DNA of 64,000 nt from Desulfitobacterium dichloroeliminans LMG P-21439 (GTDB taxonomy: Bacteria; Bacillota; Desulfitobacteriia; Desulfitobacteriales; Desulfitobacteriaceae): NCBI RefSeq assembly GCF_000243135.2, contig NC_019903.1, forward strand, positions 658,001-722,000, read 5' to 3'. This document shows, in pieces, positions 34,357 to 43,315 of this stretch. The notes below the pieces were generated by a model. That model searched no databases, was not told the DNA's origin, and was given only the letters and a program-made list of their open reading frames with translations. The position numbers and the translations under genes are program-made. Position 1 is the first letter of the stretch. Each line of letters opens with the position of its first letter.

Positions 34357-34371
34357 GAATATTGCGTATTC
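34357..34371. promoter_or_regulatory. LysR-type dyad in the divergent isomerase/CitE region (1)
   Basis: GAATA-TTGCG-TATTC, perfect 5-base half-sites with the same 5-base spacer as the dyad before the LysR gene. It lies about 90 bases before the isomerase start. Confidence 0.5.
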
Positions 34372-34436
34372 GATAGAGGAATAAAGAAGGCGGAATTGGA
34401 TGACGAGATGTAAAATTCAGGACTTATTCAATCCAT

Positions 34437-34467
34437 AAATATACTGTATTCAGATTAGGTATTTTAC
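34437..34467. promoter_or_regulatory. LysR-type dyad and box before the CitE-like gene (2)
   Basis: AAATA-TACTG-TATTC (34437-34451) followed at 7 bases by GTATTTTAC (34459-34467), aligning base for base with the arrangement at 32712-32743. About 75 bases before the CitE-like start. Confidence 0.55.
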
Positions 34468-34540
34468 TTACGGTCATGAGGTATCTACAATGAAGTCATA
34501 AAGCCGTATGAAAATTCTGATTTGTAAGGAGGAAGTAAAA

Positions 34541-35428
34541 ATGGCTATTATGAGATCGGTACTCTTTGTTGCGGGAAATGATAAGGGGGCCCTAGACGAG
34601 TCTTTAACCTATGGGGCGGATGCACTTATTTTGGATCTGGAGGATTTAGTACCACCGTTGGAAAAACCTAGAGCACGCAAAATGGTTAGTGGAAATGTTA
34701 AGCACGCAGGCTCTCAAGGTGCTGAGGTGTGGGTTCGGGTGAATGCTTGGGAGACCAATATGACCAATGATGACTTGGAAGCTGCAGTATGTGAAGGTCT
34801 TACAGGAATTAATCTGACCAAGGTTGCCGGTGCTGGGGACGTACAGCGTCTTTCTTGGAGACTTGAAGAATTGGAGCGAGCGAAGGGCCTGGAAGTAGGA
34901 AGTATTAAGGTCTGCCTCCTGCTTGAAACAGCAATCGGTATTATCAATGCATATGAATCTTGCGCTGCTAGCCCTCGTGTCGCCGCCGCAATCTTTGGTG
35001 CAGTAGATTATACCCGTGATATGCAAGTCAAGCTGACCCCTGAAGCAAAAGAGCAGCAATTCGCCCGTGGTTATGTTGCTGTTGCGGCTCGTGCTGCTGG
35101 CATTATAGCTCTTGATGCTCCATTCCTCAATTATACTGATAAAGAAGGATATGTACGCAACATAGCTGAAGGACGTCAGTTGGGGTATAAGGGCCGGATG
35201 ATCGTTCATCCTAGTCTCGTGGAAGCTGCTAATCGTCTCTATTCTCCTGATCCAGAGGATGTGCAATGGGCTAAAGAGATTAAGAAGGTTTTCGAAGAGG
35301 AAGCCATTGCGAAAGGGAAAGCGGCAATCGTCTATAACGATAAACTAGTGGATACCCCTGTGTATAGCAATGCTCTCGATATTCTTGCGAATCAAGCTGA
35401 GATAGATGCCAAGCTGGGAAAGAAGTAA
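34541..35428 (+). CDS. HpcH/HpaI aldolase family, CitE-like citrate/malyl-CoA lyase protein
   Basis: 295 residues, single TIM-barrel domain. RSVLFVAGNDKGALDES and GADALILDLEDLVPPLEKPRAR give the acidic magnesium site; WVRVNAWETNMT holds the catalytic arginine; CLLLETAIGIINAYE and IFGAVDYTRDM hold the other glutamate/aspartate ligands; GRMIVHPSLVEAAN is the usual CoA-side segment. It would split a citramalyl- or malyl-like thioester or 2-oxo/3-hydroxy acid. No citC, citD, citF genes are adjacent, so it is not part of a canonical citrate lyase. ATG 34541 follows AAGGAGGAAG. Confidence 0.82.
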   Translation: MAIMRSVLFVAGNDKGALDESLTYGADALILDLEDLVPPLEKPRARKMVSGNVKHAGSQGAEVWVRVNAWETNMTNDDLEAAVCEGLTGINLTKVAGAGDVQRLSWRLEELERAKGLEVGSIKVCLLLETAIGIINAYESCAASPRVAAAIFGAVDYTRDMQVKLTPEAKEQQFARGYVAVAARAAGIIALDAPFLNYTDKEGYVRNIAEGRQLGYKGRMIVHPSLVEAANRLYSPDPEDVQWAKEIKKVFEEEAIAKGKAAIVYNDKLVDTPVYSNALDILANQAEIDAKLGKK

Positions 35429-35556
35429 ACAATACTATTGAAAGAAGATCGATCCTGAGCAGGTCTCGCTGAACTTAATTTGATTACTAGCTCAAGAAGG
35501 CAAATAAGTTAAGTTCAAGAGGATTGATTCTCATATTTAAGCTAACAATAGAATTT

Positions 35557-35611
35557 TAAAAAGGGAGCCGTTGCTAGCGAACTTAGTTCGTGAGCAACGG
35601 CTCCCTTTTGG
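35557..35611. terminator. Bidirectional terminator
   Basis: AAAAGGGAGCCGTTGCT/AGCAACGGCTCCCTTTT perfect 17-bp stem, with an inner CGAAC/GTTCG pairing. Between the convergent CitE-like and citrate synthase genes. Confidence 0.8.
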
Positions 35612-35626
35612 TTGAGCTAAATAGCT

Positions 35627-36994
35627 TTATCTCTCATTCAAAGGAACATATGCCTGGCGGGGGATGACATTCTTATAGGCGGGGCGAATAATTTTTCCGC
35701 CATTGACAATTTCTTCAATCCGATGAGCACTCCAACCGGCAATTCGGGAAAGGGCAAAAATAGGGGTGAACATTTCTAAAGGAAGATTAAGCATTTGATA
35801 AACGAATCCTGAGTAGAAGTCCACATTAGCACTAACGCCTTTATAAATCTTCATGTGTTTAGCAATAATCTGAGGTGCTAGCTCCTCTACTTTAGCGTAA
35901 AGCTTGAATTCGTTCTCTAAACCCTTTTCAGCGGCAAGCTTCGAAGCATAATGCTTAAGCACCATGGCTCTTGGGTCGGAGATGGAGTAGACTGCATGGC
36001 CAATGCCGTAGATTAATCCGGAGCGGTCGAAGGCTTCCTTCAGAAGAATTCGGTTCAAGTAAGCGCTAAGCTGCTCTTCATCTTGCCAATCGGAGATATT
36101 CTCTTTAATATCATGGAACATCTGAATGACTTTGTGGTTGGCACCGCCATGTTTGGGTCCTTTAAGAGAGCCAAGTGCAGAGGCTATCGCTGAGTAAGTA
36201 TCCGTCCCTGTCGAAGTGACGACATGGGTAACAAAGGAGGAGTTATTCCCGCCACCGTGTTCCGCGTGGAGGACGAGGGCCAGATCAAGAAGTCTTGCTT
36301 CAAGTTGTGTATATTTGTGGTTGGGGCGAAGCATGTATAAGATATTCTCGGCAAGGCTCAGTTCTGGTTGAGGACTATGGATGACCAAGCTTTCATTGCC
36401 ATGATAGTGGGTATAGGCCTGGTAACTATAGACCGCTAAAGAAGGGAAAGCGGCAATCAATCGGATGCATTGCTTAAGTACGTTTCGTATTGACGTATCA
36501 TCGGGATTGGAATCGTAGCTATAGAAACCTAGGACACTTCGTGCCATACCATTCATAATATCTTTACTTGGTAAATTGAGAATCATATCGCGAGCGAAAT
36601 TATCGGGGAGCTTTTGATAGATATCGAGAAGATGATGAAAATCCAACAGCTCTTGTTTGTTAGGTAAGTCCCCGAAGAGAAGAAGGTAGGCCGTTTCTTC
36701 GAAGCCGAAACGATTATCCTCCATAAAACCCCGGGCAAGATCATCGATATCATACCCTCGGTAGATAAGGCGGCCTGGGACGGGGACCATTTCCCCTTCA
36801 TCGATAATATAAGAATGAACCTCACCGATTTCTGTTAAGCCAACCAGTACTCCTCTACCATCTAAATCACGCAGACCCCGTTTGACTTCATACTTGCTGT
36901 AGAGCTCCTGGTCAATCGGCCCTTTTTTTGTGGTGAGATCACATAGATTATCTAGCATAGTTTCTTCAAATTGTTTTCCTTCATAATTTTCCAT
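35627..36994 (-). CDS. Citrate synthase family protein
   Basis: 455 residues. The three catalytic positions are visible: His in LHAEHGGGNNSSFVTHVV, His in GIGHAVYSISDPR, and Asp in GVSANVDFYSGFVYQML. GSLKGPKHGGANHKVI is the substrate-binding segment. It condenses an acyl-CoA (acetyl- or propionyl-CoA) with oxaloacetate. The N-terminal extension with LTEIGEVHSYIID and VPGRLIYRGYDIDDLA is the form seen in many clostridial citrate/2-methylcitrate synthases. ATG 36994 follows AGAGGAGTTGTG. Monocistronic. Whether citrate or methylcitrate is made cannot be decided here. Confidence 0.9.
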   Translation of the reverse strand: MENYEGKQFEETMLDNLCDLTTKKGPIDQELYSKYEVKRGLRDLDGRGVLVGLTEIGEVHSYIIDEGEMVPVPGRLIYRGYDIDDLARGFMEDNRFGFEETAYLLLFGDLPNKQELLDFHHLLDIYQKLPDNFARDMILNLPSKDIMNGMARSVLGFYSYDSNPDDTSIRNVLKQCIRLIAAFPSLAVYSYQAYTHYHGNESLVIHSPQPELSLAENILYMLRPNHKYTQLEARLLDLALVLHAEHGGGNNSSFVTHVVTSTGTDTYSAIASALGSLKGPKHGGANHKVIQMFHDIKENISDWQDEEQLSAYLNRILLKEAFDRSGLIYGIGHAVYSISDPRAMVLKHYASKLAAEKGLENEFKLYAKVEELAPQIIAKHMKIYKGVSANVDFYSGFVYQMLNLPLEMFTPIFALSRIAGWSAHRIEEIVNGGKIIRPAYKNVIPRQAYVPLNER

Positions 36995-37223
36995 AGCACA
37001 ACTCCTCTCTATTTGTTGATGTAGGCTTTACTGCATTCTTGCATAGACAAACAGACAACTTTATATATATTATGGGTTGTCACCTAAAATTTGTCAAGAA
37101 ATTTTTGTCGCGTGCTGTTGGGAAGCTTACTTTATATTATATATGATATTATAGAGAAAAATAAGAATGGGAAAGGGTCAACCCATGTATACATGCAATA
37201 TTAAGACTAATAAAAGGAATCCG

Positions 37224-37251
37224 TTGAAGTATAGTATTAACCTGCTATAGT
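37224..37251 (+). promoter_or_regulatory. Sigma-A-like promoter
   Basis: TTGAAG (37224-37229), 16-base spacer, TATAGT (37246-37251), ahead of the 463-residue membrane protein gene. Confidence 0.5.
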
Positions 37252-37293
37252 TAGGTGAGGAAAATATGTAATGTTCATAAAGGATGGTTTTCA

Positions 37294-38685
37294 ATGAGCT
37301 TTCTCAGCCAGCTTCTTACTCGTATTCGCAGCATATTGACCTTTGCTCTTAGTATCGCCTATTTGAGCAATTTAGCGATAAAATCTCCAGCCATCGAGGA
37401 CTTGATTTTTGTTCTAATGCTGATTGTGCTCGTTTTGAGTTTCAAGGAGGTTTCAGGATCTTCGAGAATGATTGGTTATGCAACATTTACGATCAGCAGT
37501 ATTCTATTGCTTTATACTAAAGCACCTGTGAGTGTCTGGCAAGAGGCCTTGCATAGCAATCTTTTTTTTGTCGTTATGTTTGTTATGGTCCCATTATTGG
37601 GAATTCCTATTCATCGTGGGGGATATACTCAGGCTCTCGAAGGGGTTTTTGAGCGACATATTAAGACCAATAGTCGCTATTATTTACTTGTCAGCTTTCT
37701 ATCAGCTTTCGTGGGGATCTTGGTCAACATAGCTGTCGTGCCCCTCGTCTATCAAATCTGTCGGAATAGTAGCCTGAGTTCGAACCATAAACTGCTCAGC
37801 TCGGCCATCAGTCGAGGGTTTAGTACCTGTACCATTTGGGCCCCTACGACAGCGGGCATTGCTTTAGTGGTCCAGTTAACGGGTTCTAATTGGTCTGCGT
37901 TCTTTCCCTTCGCTATTGCTAGTGGCGTTATGTTAGGAATCGTCGGTTATGTGATGACGATTTTTGAAGAACGGAAGACAATTCAAGGAATCGGGGTTAT
38001 CGGGGAATCCACCCCTGCGGGAGAAGGTTATCAAGTAACTAAAATCATCGAACTATCTGCCTTTTCCATTGTCTTGATTATAGGTATTGCCATCATCTCT
38101 TGGGCGACTGGAATTTCCACTATTGCTATCGTATCAATCTTGGCCTTGATTTATCCATTAATTTGGCTAGCACTCATTAAGCGTTTGCCGGTATTTTGGC
38201 AAGAATTCAAAGGAGATTACTTTAATCTTCGCTTACCAGCCATTAAGAATGAAATGATTCTTTTTATCGGGGCTGGCCTATTGGCTCATAGCATCAATTA
38301 TTCTCACCTAGGGGATTATATTCCGCAGCTGCTATCCTTCTTGGTGGGAACGAATGCGCTACTTTTGACCTTGGTGATTCTTGGCGGCTCACTTAGTGTG
38401 TCTGCTTTAGGTGTTCATCCCATTGTCACAGTGACCATTCTGGGTGGAACAGTACAAGCTGCAGCTTATGGAGTTTCGCCTACTTATTTGGCTCTTGTTC
38501 TGGCGGCCTGTTGGTCGATTGGCACAGCGATTTCACCCTCATCAGCGAATGTGATTGCCGTATCCAGTATTGTTGGGGAGTCACCTTTGCGTGTGAGTAT
38601 TCACTGGAACGGTCTTTATGCATTTTTCTCGGTCATTGCTTTAGTAGTATTCCTGACCGTAATGCGTACTTTGGGGGTTTTGTAG
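37294..38685 (+). CDS. Polytopic membrane transporter, ion-transporter superfamily-like
   Basis: 463 residues with around twelve hydrophobic helices. RGFSTCTIWAPTTAGIALVVQLTG in the middle and LAACWSIGTAISPSSANVIAVSSIVGESP near the end are paired, inverted-topology hairpin-like segments typical of the ion-transporter (DASS/GntP/ArsB) superfamily, where they form the substrate and sodium site. A carboxylate or anion carrier is likely but the substrate is not deducible. ATG 37294 follows AAGGATGG; the in-frame GTG at 37255 is less likely. Divergent from citrate synthase, about 300 bases away. Confidence 0.65.
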   Translation: MSFLSQLLTRIRSILTFALSIAYLSNLAIKSPAIEDLIFVLMLIVLVLSFKEVSGSSRMIGYATFTISSILLLYTKAPVSVWQEALHSNLFFVVMFVMVPLLGIPIHRGGYTQALEGVFERHIKTNSRYYLLVSFLSAFVGILVNIAVVPLVYQICRNSSLSSNHKLLSSAISRGFSTCTIWAPTTAGIALVVQLTGSNWSAFFPFAIASGVMLGIVGYVMTIFEERKTIQGIGVIGESTPAGEGYQVTKIIELSAFSIVLIIGIAIISWATGISTIAIVSILALIYPLIWLALIKRLPVFWQEFKGDYFNLRLPAIKNEMILFIGAGLLAHSINYSHLGDYIPQLLSFLVGTNALLLTLVILGGSLSVSALGVHPIVTVTILGGTVQAAAYGVSPTYLALVLAACWSIGTAISPSSANVIAVSSIVGESPLRVSIHWNGLYAFFSVIALVVFLTVMRTLGVL

Positions 38686-38851
38686 AGCTTCAGTTCAAAG
38701 GATAATTGCCTTCAATTCCACTGATATAGAGAGACCCGTGGAATCTGAATTTATTCTTGAGCATTGAATCAAGTCTGAGCTATAATAAGATTCAGCATGT
38801 TACAAAGAGGAAGTAGAGTTCTGAGGAATAATATCGAGGAGATGCAGAGAA

Positions 38852-40030
38852 TTGGGGACTAGCTTAAGCAGGAATAGACTTAAGGATTTAAATCTGCGCA
38901 ATATGGCTGCAGGACTTGTCTCTGCACTGATTGCAATCACGGGACCGCCAGCCATTATTCTGGAAGCGGCTGCTAATGGCAACTTTACAACCGAACAGAC
39001 CATCATGTGGATGTTTTCTTGTTATGTGTTTGGGGGACTCTTCAGTATCGTTATCCCTTGGCATTACAAGATGCCTATAGTTGGGGCGCATACCATTACG
39101 GGCGTTGCTTTTCTGGCTACTGTGACGGCTCAGTTTAGTTATGCCAATCTCTTGGGTGCTTATCTTGTTTCTGCACTATTGATGTTAGCTATCGGTGTAT
39201 TAGGCGTTTTTTCCAAGCTTCTTGATTATGTTCCGAAAGAGATTATTGCTGTGATGCTGGCGGGCATGATTACCAGCTATATGGTGAATTTCATTACTTC
39301 CATCACGAAGCTGCCTTTGATTGGAGGAGGGGCTCTATTAGCTTTCCTTATCTTCAGCAAATGGAAGACTAAAGTTCCTCCCATGGTGGCGGGAGTGTTC
39401 ACCGCGGCGCTCTTATTATTCCTGACGCAGCCGTTGGCGGGAATCACCCTTGGCACCGATGTAGTGATGCCTACCTTACAAATGCCTGCGTTTAATCCGC
39501 TCAGTTTTTTATCGGTATCAATTCCTTTGGCTTTATTGATTTTGAGCAACGATGCAGCGGTTGGTTTAGGGGCTTTAGAACAAAATGATTATAAGCCACC
39601 TGTCAACAAGGTCATCGCCTTAAGTGGGATATTCTCGATACTTGCCAGCTTTTTTGGAGGGCAATCGGCCAATGTGGCGGGTATGATGTCCGCCATTTGT
39701 TCTGATAAAGAGGCCGGTCCTAAGGAAAAACGCTATATGGGGGCGGTGGTCTCGGGAGTCATTCTTCTTGGCTTTGGCTTGTTTGCCTGGAAACTGGTGC
39801 CGCTGATCCAAGTCTTGCCCAAATCCTTTATCTCACTGCTGGTAGGCTTTGCTTTGTTGGGAGTGTTTGGCAATAGCTTATCGACTGGTTTTTCCAACCC
39901 TAAGATCAAAATAAGTGCGGCTCTTACCTTTGTGATTGCCTTCTCGAACATTACCATCTTTAATATTAGTGCGCCGGTCTGGTCGTTGCTAATGGGGACG
40001 TTAGTCGCACGATTTATCGAATCGCGGTAA
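38852..40030 (+). CDS. BenE-family benzoate/H+ symporter-like transporter
   Basis: 392 residues, about twelve membrane helices. ALIAITGPPAIILEAAANGNFTT near the start, MPIVGAHTITGVAFLATVT and GLGALEQNDYKPPVNKVIALSGIFSILASFFGGQSANVAGMMSAICS-type sequence in the second half follow the BenE/NAT pattern (LGALEA.GY.PP.N). Proton-coupled uptake of benzoate is known for the family; other aromatic or xanthine-like substrates are possible. TTG 38852 is the likely start with GAGGAG upstream. No aromatic degradation genes are adjacent. Confidence 0.8.
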   Translation: MGTSLSRNRLKDLNLRNMAAGLVSALIAITGPPAIILEAAANGNFTTEQTIMWMFSCYVFGGLFSIVIPWHYKMPIVGAHTITGVAFLATVTAQFSYANLLGAYLVSALLMLAIGVLGVFSKLLDYVPKEIIAVMLAGMITSYMVNFITSITKLPLIGGGALLAFLIFSKWKTKVPPMVAGVFTAALLLFLTQPLAGITLGTDVVMPTLQMPAFNPLSFLSVSIPLALLILSNDAAVGLGALEQNDYKPPVNKVIALSGIFSILASFFGGQSANVAGMMSAICSDKEAGPKEKRYMGAVVSGVILLGFGLFAWKLVPLIQVLPKSFISLLVGFALLGVFGNSLSTGFSNPKIKISAALTFVIAFSNITIFNISAPVWSLLMGTLVARFIESR

Positions 40031-40196
40031 GCTAAAATTAAAAAAATTATTTAGATGATTTTGTAATATTTTTAAATATTCGCTTCCGATTGGAAGGATT
40101 TTCAACAATTGTGTAGAAAATTAATGTTGTAGTGGGCTTTTTTTGTTTATTTACTTTTAACTTAGTTCTACCCTGGATGTAATTTATTCGAAGTAG

Positions 40197-40652
40197 GTGA
40201 GTTGTATAGATATTCCGATCCATGTTTTATTGCTCCAAGGTATTCCGGAACAAATTGGAATGGTTGCATTGGCATACGCGATTACGAAGCTTCCTTTTCG
40301 CTGGAAAGAAATTATTCCCTTAGGGGTATTGCTGGCACTAACTGCTTACGTTATTAGGTCCATGAGCATGCCCTTTGGAACGCATACTCTGGCAATTATT
40401 TTTATTTTGTTTATATTTTTAATGCTGAAGGGAAAAGAAATAATCACGTCTTTAATTACAACGCTTCTCTGCTTGGTAGCTATTAGTATTTTCGAGCTTA
40501 TTTCTATTTCATCCCTTATGGCGATTTTTAACACATCGCAAGAGGCCGTTTTTACCGATCCAATTAAGAGGGTGTTATTTACTGAGCCCCAAGTTATTTT
40601 GCTTTTTGTTACTGCATTTATAGTTAGGCGAAAGAGGGAGAAGAATGATTAG
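40197..40652 (+). CDS. Small membrane protein of the agr-type locus (sensor domain-like)
   Basis: 151 residues with five hydrophobic helices (about 5-25, 37-52, 62-80, 84-115, 130-147). The pattern (LLLQGIPEQIGMVALAYAIT, then IIPLGVLLALTAYVIR, then a long hydrophobic pair) resembles the membrane part of AgrC-like or other peptide-sensing kinases but has no histidine kinase domain. Its stop overlaps the AgrB start by 8 bases, so the two are coupled. GTG 40197 is the likely start, though no good ribosome site is seen and a later start is possible. It may be a peptide receptor fragment or an accessory export factor. Confidence 0.55.
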   Translation: MSCIDIPIHVLLLQGIPEQIGMVALAYAITKLPFRWKEIIPLGVLLALTAYVIRSMSMPFGTHTLAIIFILFIFLMLKGKEIITSLITTLLCLVAISIFELISISSLMAIFNTSQEAVFTDPIKRVLFTEPQVILLFVTAFIVRRKREKND

Positions 40653-41229
40653 CCTTAATGAAATGAGTAATGACTTGACTAATATTATCACGAAAGATTT
40701 GGATTATAATGACGACAAAAAAGAGATTGTTGCTTATGCCATCGAGACATCACTACATTCGGTAATAGGTGTCTTGCTTTTGATTCTTTTTGCCTTATTA
40801 GTCGGTGCAGTCAAGACAGCCCTTATCGCGGCCGTCTTTGGAGTGATACTCCGCAGGTTTTCCGGAGGGGCACATTTTGATACCCCCACTAAATGCCTTA
40901 TTTTTGGGGCAATCTTGTATAGTGGTCTTGGGGTGCTGACCCAAAAGCTAGTGGAGTACCGGGTCGTTACTGATTTAATGCTGTGGGCATGCTTAGGCGT
41001 TGCCTTAATTATCGTTAGTATTTTGGCCCCGGTCGATAGCGCGAATAAACCGATTCACTCTGCAAAACTAAAAAGAAATTTAAAAGGCTTATCCATCGCA
41101 TTTGTTATAGTAAGTTTTGTTATTGTTTTAATATCATCTAATGCGATGCTAAATGTCAGCTTGAGTTTGGGAATACTCTATCAATCCTTAACCTTGCTGC
41201 CGCTATTTAATCATGGGGGAGGTGGATAA
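40645..41229 (+). CDS. agrB: AgrB-like peptide-processing membrane endopeptidase
   Basis: 194 residues, polytopic. The catalytic pair of AgrB cysteine endopeptidases is at the canonical positions: His77 and Cys84 in RRFSGGAHFDTPTKC, with the usual arginines before the glycines. A later PVDSANKPIHSAKLKRNLK is the second family motif. AgrB cuts the C-terminal tail of AgrD in the membrane and helps form the thiolactone. The AgrD gene begins two bases after its stop, and a coupled membrane protein precedes it. Strong identification by motif and synteny. Confidence 0.92.
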   Translation: MISLNEMSNDLTNIITKDLDYNDDKKEIVAYAIETSLHSVIGVLLLILFALLVGAVKTALIAAVFGVILRRFSGGAHFDTPTKCLIFGAILYSGLGVLTQKLVEYRVVTDLMLWACLGVALIIVSILAPVDSANKPIHSAKLKRNLKGLSIAFVIVSFVIVLISSNAMLNVSLSLGILYQSLTLLPLFNHGGGG

Positions 41230-41230
41230 T

Positions 41231-41353
41231 GTGAAAAAGACAATCTTTGCAGCACTCGCCACATCATTGATGGTCCTAGCCAGCGCAACATCCGTATTTG
41301 CATGCGCAATCTGGGCCTATCAACCCAAAACGCCGAAATCCTTGCAGAAATAA
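41231..41353 (+). CDS. agrD: AgrD-like cyclic peptide autoinducer precursor
   Basis: 40 residues from GTG 41231, with GGGGGAGG upstream: a lysine-led hydrophobic leader (MKKTIFAALATSLMVLASAT), a core with a single cysteine (Cys25, CAIWA) and an acidic-poor tail YQPKTPKSLQK. The W-x-x-QP-x-x-PKSL pattern matches clostridial AgrD proteins such as that of Clostridium perfringens, which ends ...HQPEEPKSL. By analogy, AgrB would cut after Ala29 and the ring would be the five residues Cys25-Ala29. Sits two bases after agrB and before a terminator. Confidence 0.88.
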   Translation: MKKTIFAALATSLMVLASATSVFACAIWAYQPKTPKSLQK

Positions 41354-41364
41354 TCTAAGATTCT

Positions 41365-41397
41365 CTTAAAAAGCTGGGTTTGTCCCAGCTTTTTAAG
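41365..41397 (+). terminator. Intrinsic terminator after agrD
   Basis: CTTAAAAAGCTGGG/CCCAGCTTTTTAAG perfect stem with a short loop and T-rich 3' arm. Partial read-through would be needed to express the kinase from the same promoter. Confidence 0.75.
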
Positions 41398-41411
41398 GTT
41401 TGGAGGCTAAA

Positions 41412-43193
41412 ATGGGCAGAGGACTTTCTAATCGATCAATTATTCAATCCACCTTATTAAATATTACAATAAGTGTTTTTATTCTCAGCATGATTCTAAT
41501 TTTCTTATTCGGCCAAACTTTTTGGCAGAAGGAATCGATTAAGCTGGATTATGAATTATTAAGTATCGCCATTGAGGCTAAGGAAAGAATTGTAAGCCAA
41601 TACATAGAGAGGCTTGCTGAGGATAACGCCAGTTCACGGCTTTCGGAAAACAATGACATACAAAAACTGAGTGGTAAAATAGAACCCCTCCTTCAAGAGG
41701 CATCTCCCTATTCGGTGGCCTATTATGACATTGAGGCGGATTGGGTCTTTTCCGAAGAGGAAAAGATTAAGTATACGCTGGATCAAATTCTGCCGAATTT
41801 AAGTGAGAATAATGGTACACAGCATTTGCGGCTTGAACATTTGAGTCTCGTAAGTATTTCGATTGTACAGGACAATCAATTATTAGGGTATGTGTGGGCC
41901 TTTGCCGACAACCCCGAATTCAACTTGATTTCCTTTTCCAGCGTAAATATATTCTTTGTGTTTATTTTTGCACTTTTAAGTATTATTATTCTTTTAATTA
42001 ATAAACATCTAAAAAATATTCAAACCCAACTAGAGAATTTCAGTGAGTCCATTGTTCATCCTGAGACTGTACCCATGTGGGATGTTTCCAAGCTGCCAGA
42101 GCTAGTGCCAGTTTTTCATAAGATCATGGATTATACTCAAGAGCTTAGTAGTATGAATGAAGAGTTACTGGAGTCTCAGCAACGATTGACCCAGATTATG
42201 GAGGGCATCTCCGATGGATTGCTTTCTTTAGATACGGAATGGCGGATACTATTTTATAATCAAGTGACCAAGAAACACTTCAATCTTTCGGATAAAGATT
42301 TGTATATGAAAAGCGTTTTTCAAGTTATTCCAGGGTTCCAGAACACAACAACCCATCAGTTATTTGCCTCGACCTTCAACCAGCTGGAGCCTCGTTATTT
42401 TGAAGCGGATGGGATAGTTGTTAAAGGGAAGTATTATAACTTTAGCGTGTATCCTTTTCATGGGGGAATCACAATTTTCTTTAGGGATATTACGGAACGA
42501 AGGTTGCAACAGCAGGAGATGGGTCGCCTTGAACGGCTTAACCTAATCGGTCAAATGGCGGCAGGGATTAGCCATGAAATCAGAAATCCCCTTACCACGG
42601 TCAAGGGTTTTCTGCAGTTGCGCAGTTCCAAGGTGAATGACCCAGAAGAAAAAGAATACAATGAGCTGATGATCTCTGAAATTGATCGGGCGAATACGAT
42701 TATTACCGAATTCCTATCTTTGGCGAAAAGCAATATAGTTCATAATACGGAACAGGATATCAATCAAATCATATATCGGATTTTCCCCATGATTCAGGCT
42801 GATGCTAATAACACGGGTAAGGAAATCTTACTCAACCTAAATCCGCTGCCGAGCTTAACATTGAACGAAAATGAAATTCGCCAATTGTTGCTCAATCTCG
42901 TGCGCAATGCTTTAGAGGTTACTTCGACAGGCGGATGCATCATCATTCGCACGTATGAGGAAGGAAATCATGTAATCTTAGCTGTTCAGGATCAAGGGCC
43001 CGGTATTCCTGCGGAAATCCAAGAGAAAATCGGTACTCCCTTCTTTACCACCAAAGAAAGTGGTACAGGTTTAGGTATTGCTATCTCTATGGGCATTGCT
43101 CATCGCAATAATGGTGATTTGGGTTTTGAGACGAGTAGCCAAGGCACGACCTTTAAGGCTAAGTTTAAAAAGCTTACCTTAGTCACTGGCTGA
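41412..43193 (+). CDS. PAS-domain sensor histidine kinase, orphan (sporulation-kinase type)
   Basis: 593 residues. Membrane helix about 14-34, an extracytoplasmic sensor region to about 172, second helix about 175-198, a PAS domain (about 255-365, GISDGLLSLDTEWRILFYN), HisKA with His388 in GISHEIRNPLTTVKGF, and a HATPase with N-box NEIRQLLLNLVRNALEV, DQGPGIP, FFTTKESGTGLGIAI. No response regulator is adjacent, which is usual for kinases of the Spo0F/Spo0A phosphorelay. It starts right after the agrD terminator, with TTTGGAGG before ATG 41412. Its HisKA type is not that of AgrC, so peptide sensing by it is only a possibility. Confidence 0.85.
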   Translation: MGRGLSNRSIIQSTLLNITISVFILSMILIFLFGQTFWQKESIKLDYELLSIAIEAKERIVSQYIERLAEDNASSRLSENNDIQKLSGKIEPLLQEASPYSVAYYDIEADWVFSEEEKIKYTLDQILPNLSENNGTQHLRLEHLSLVSISIVQDNQLLGYVWAFADNPEFNLISFSSVNIFFVFIFALLSIIILLINKHLKNIQTQLENFSESIVHPETVPMWDVSKLPELVPVFHKIMDYTQELSSMNEELLESQQRLTQIMEGISDGLLSLDTEWRILFYNQVTKKHFNLSDKDLYMKSVFQVIPGFQNTTTHQLFASTFNQLEPRYFEADGIVVKGKYYNFSVYPFHGGITIFFRDITERRLQQQEMGRLERLNLIGQMAAGISHEIRNPLTTVKGFLQLRSSKVNDPEEKEYNELMISEIDRANTIITEFLSLAKSNIVHNTEQDINQIIYRIFPMIQADANNTGKEILLNLNPLPSLTLNENEIRQLLLNLVRNALEVTSTGGCIIIRTYEEGNHVILAVQDQGPGIPAEIQEKIGTPFFTTKESGTGLGIAISMGIAHRNNGDLGFETSSQGTTFKAKFKKLTLVTG

Positions 43194-43315
43194 GAAGGGC
43201 TGATGCATTTTCGGCCAATCGTGGGTGAAGTTGACAGATAAACGGTCATTTGGTTAAATAAATGAATAACGTAAGGATAGTTGCAGTTTAGGTGTGGAAA
43301 CGGAGGAGTTAAGAT

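Noticed and set aside
34646-35266. 206-codon minus-strand frame within the CitE-like gene
   Set aside because: It lies fully opposite a clear TIM-barrel enzyme gene, has no family features and no ribosome site.
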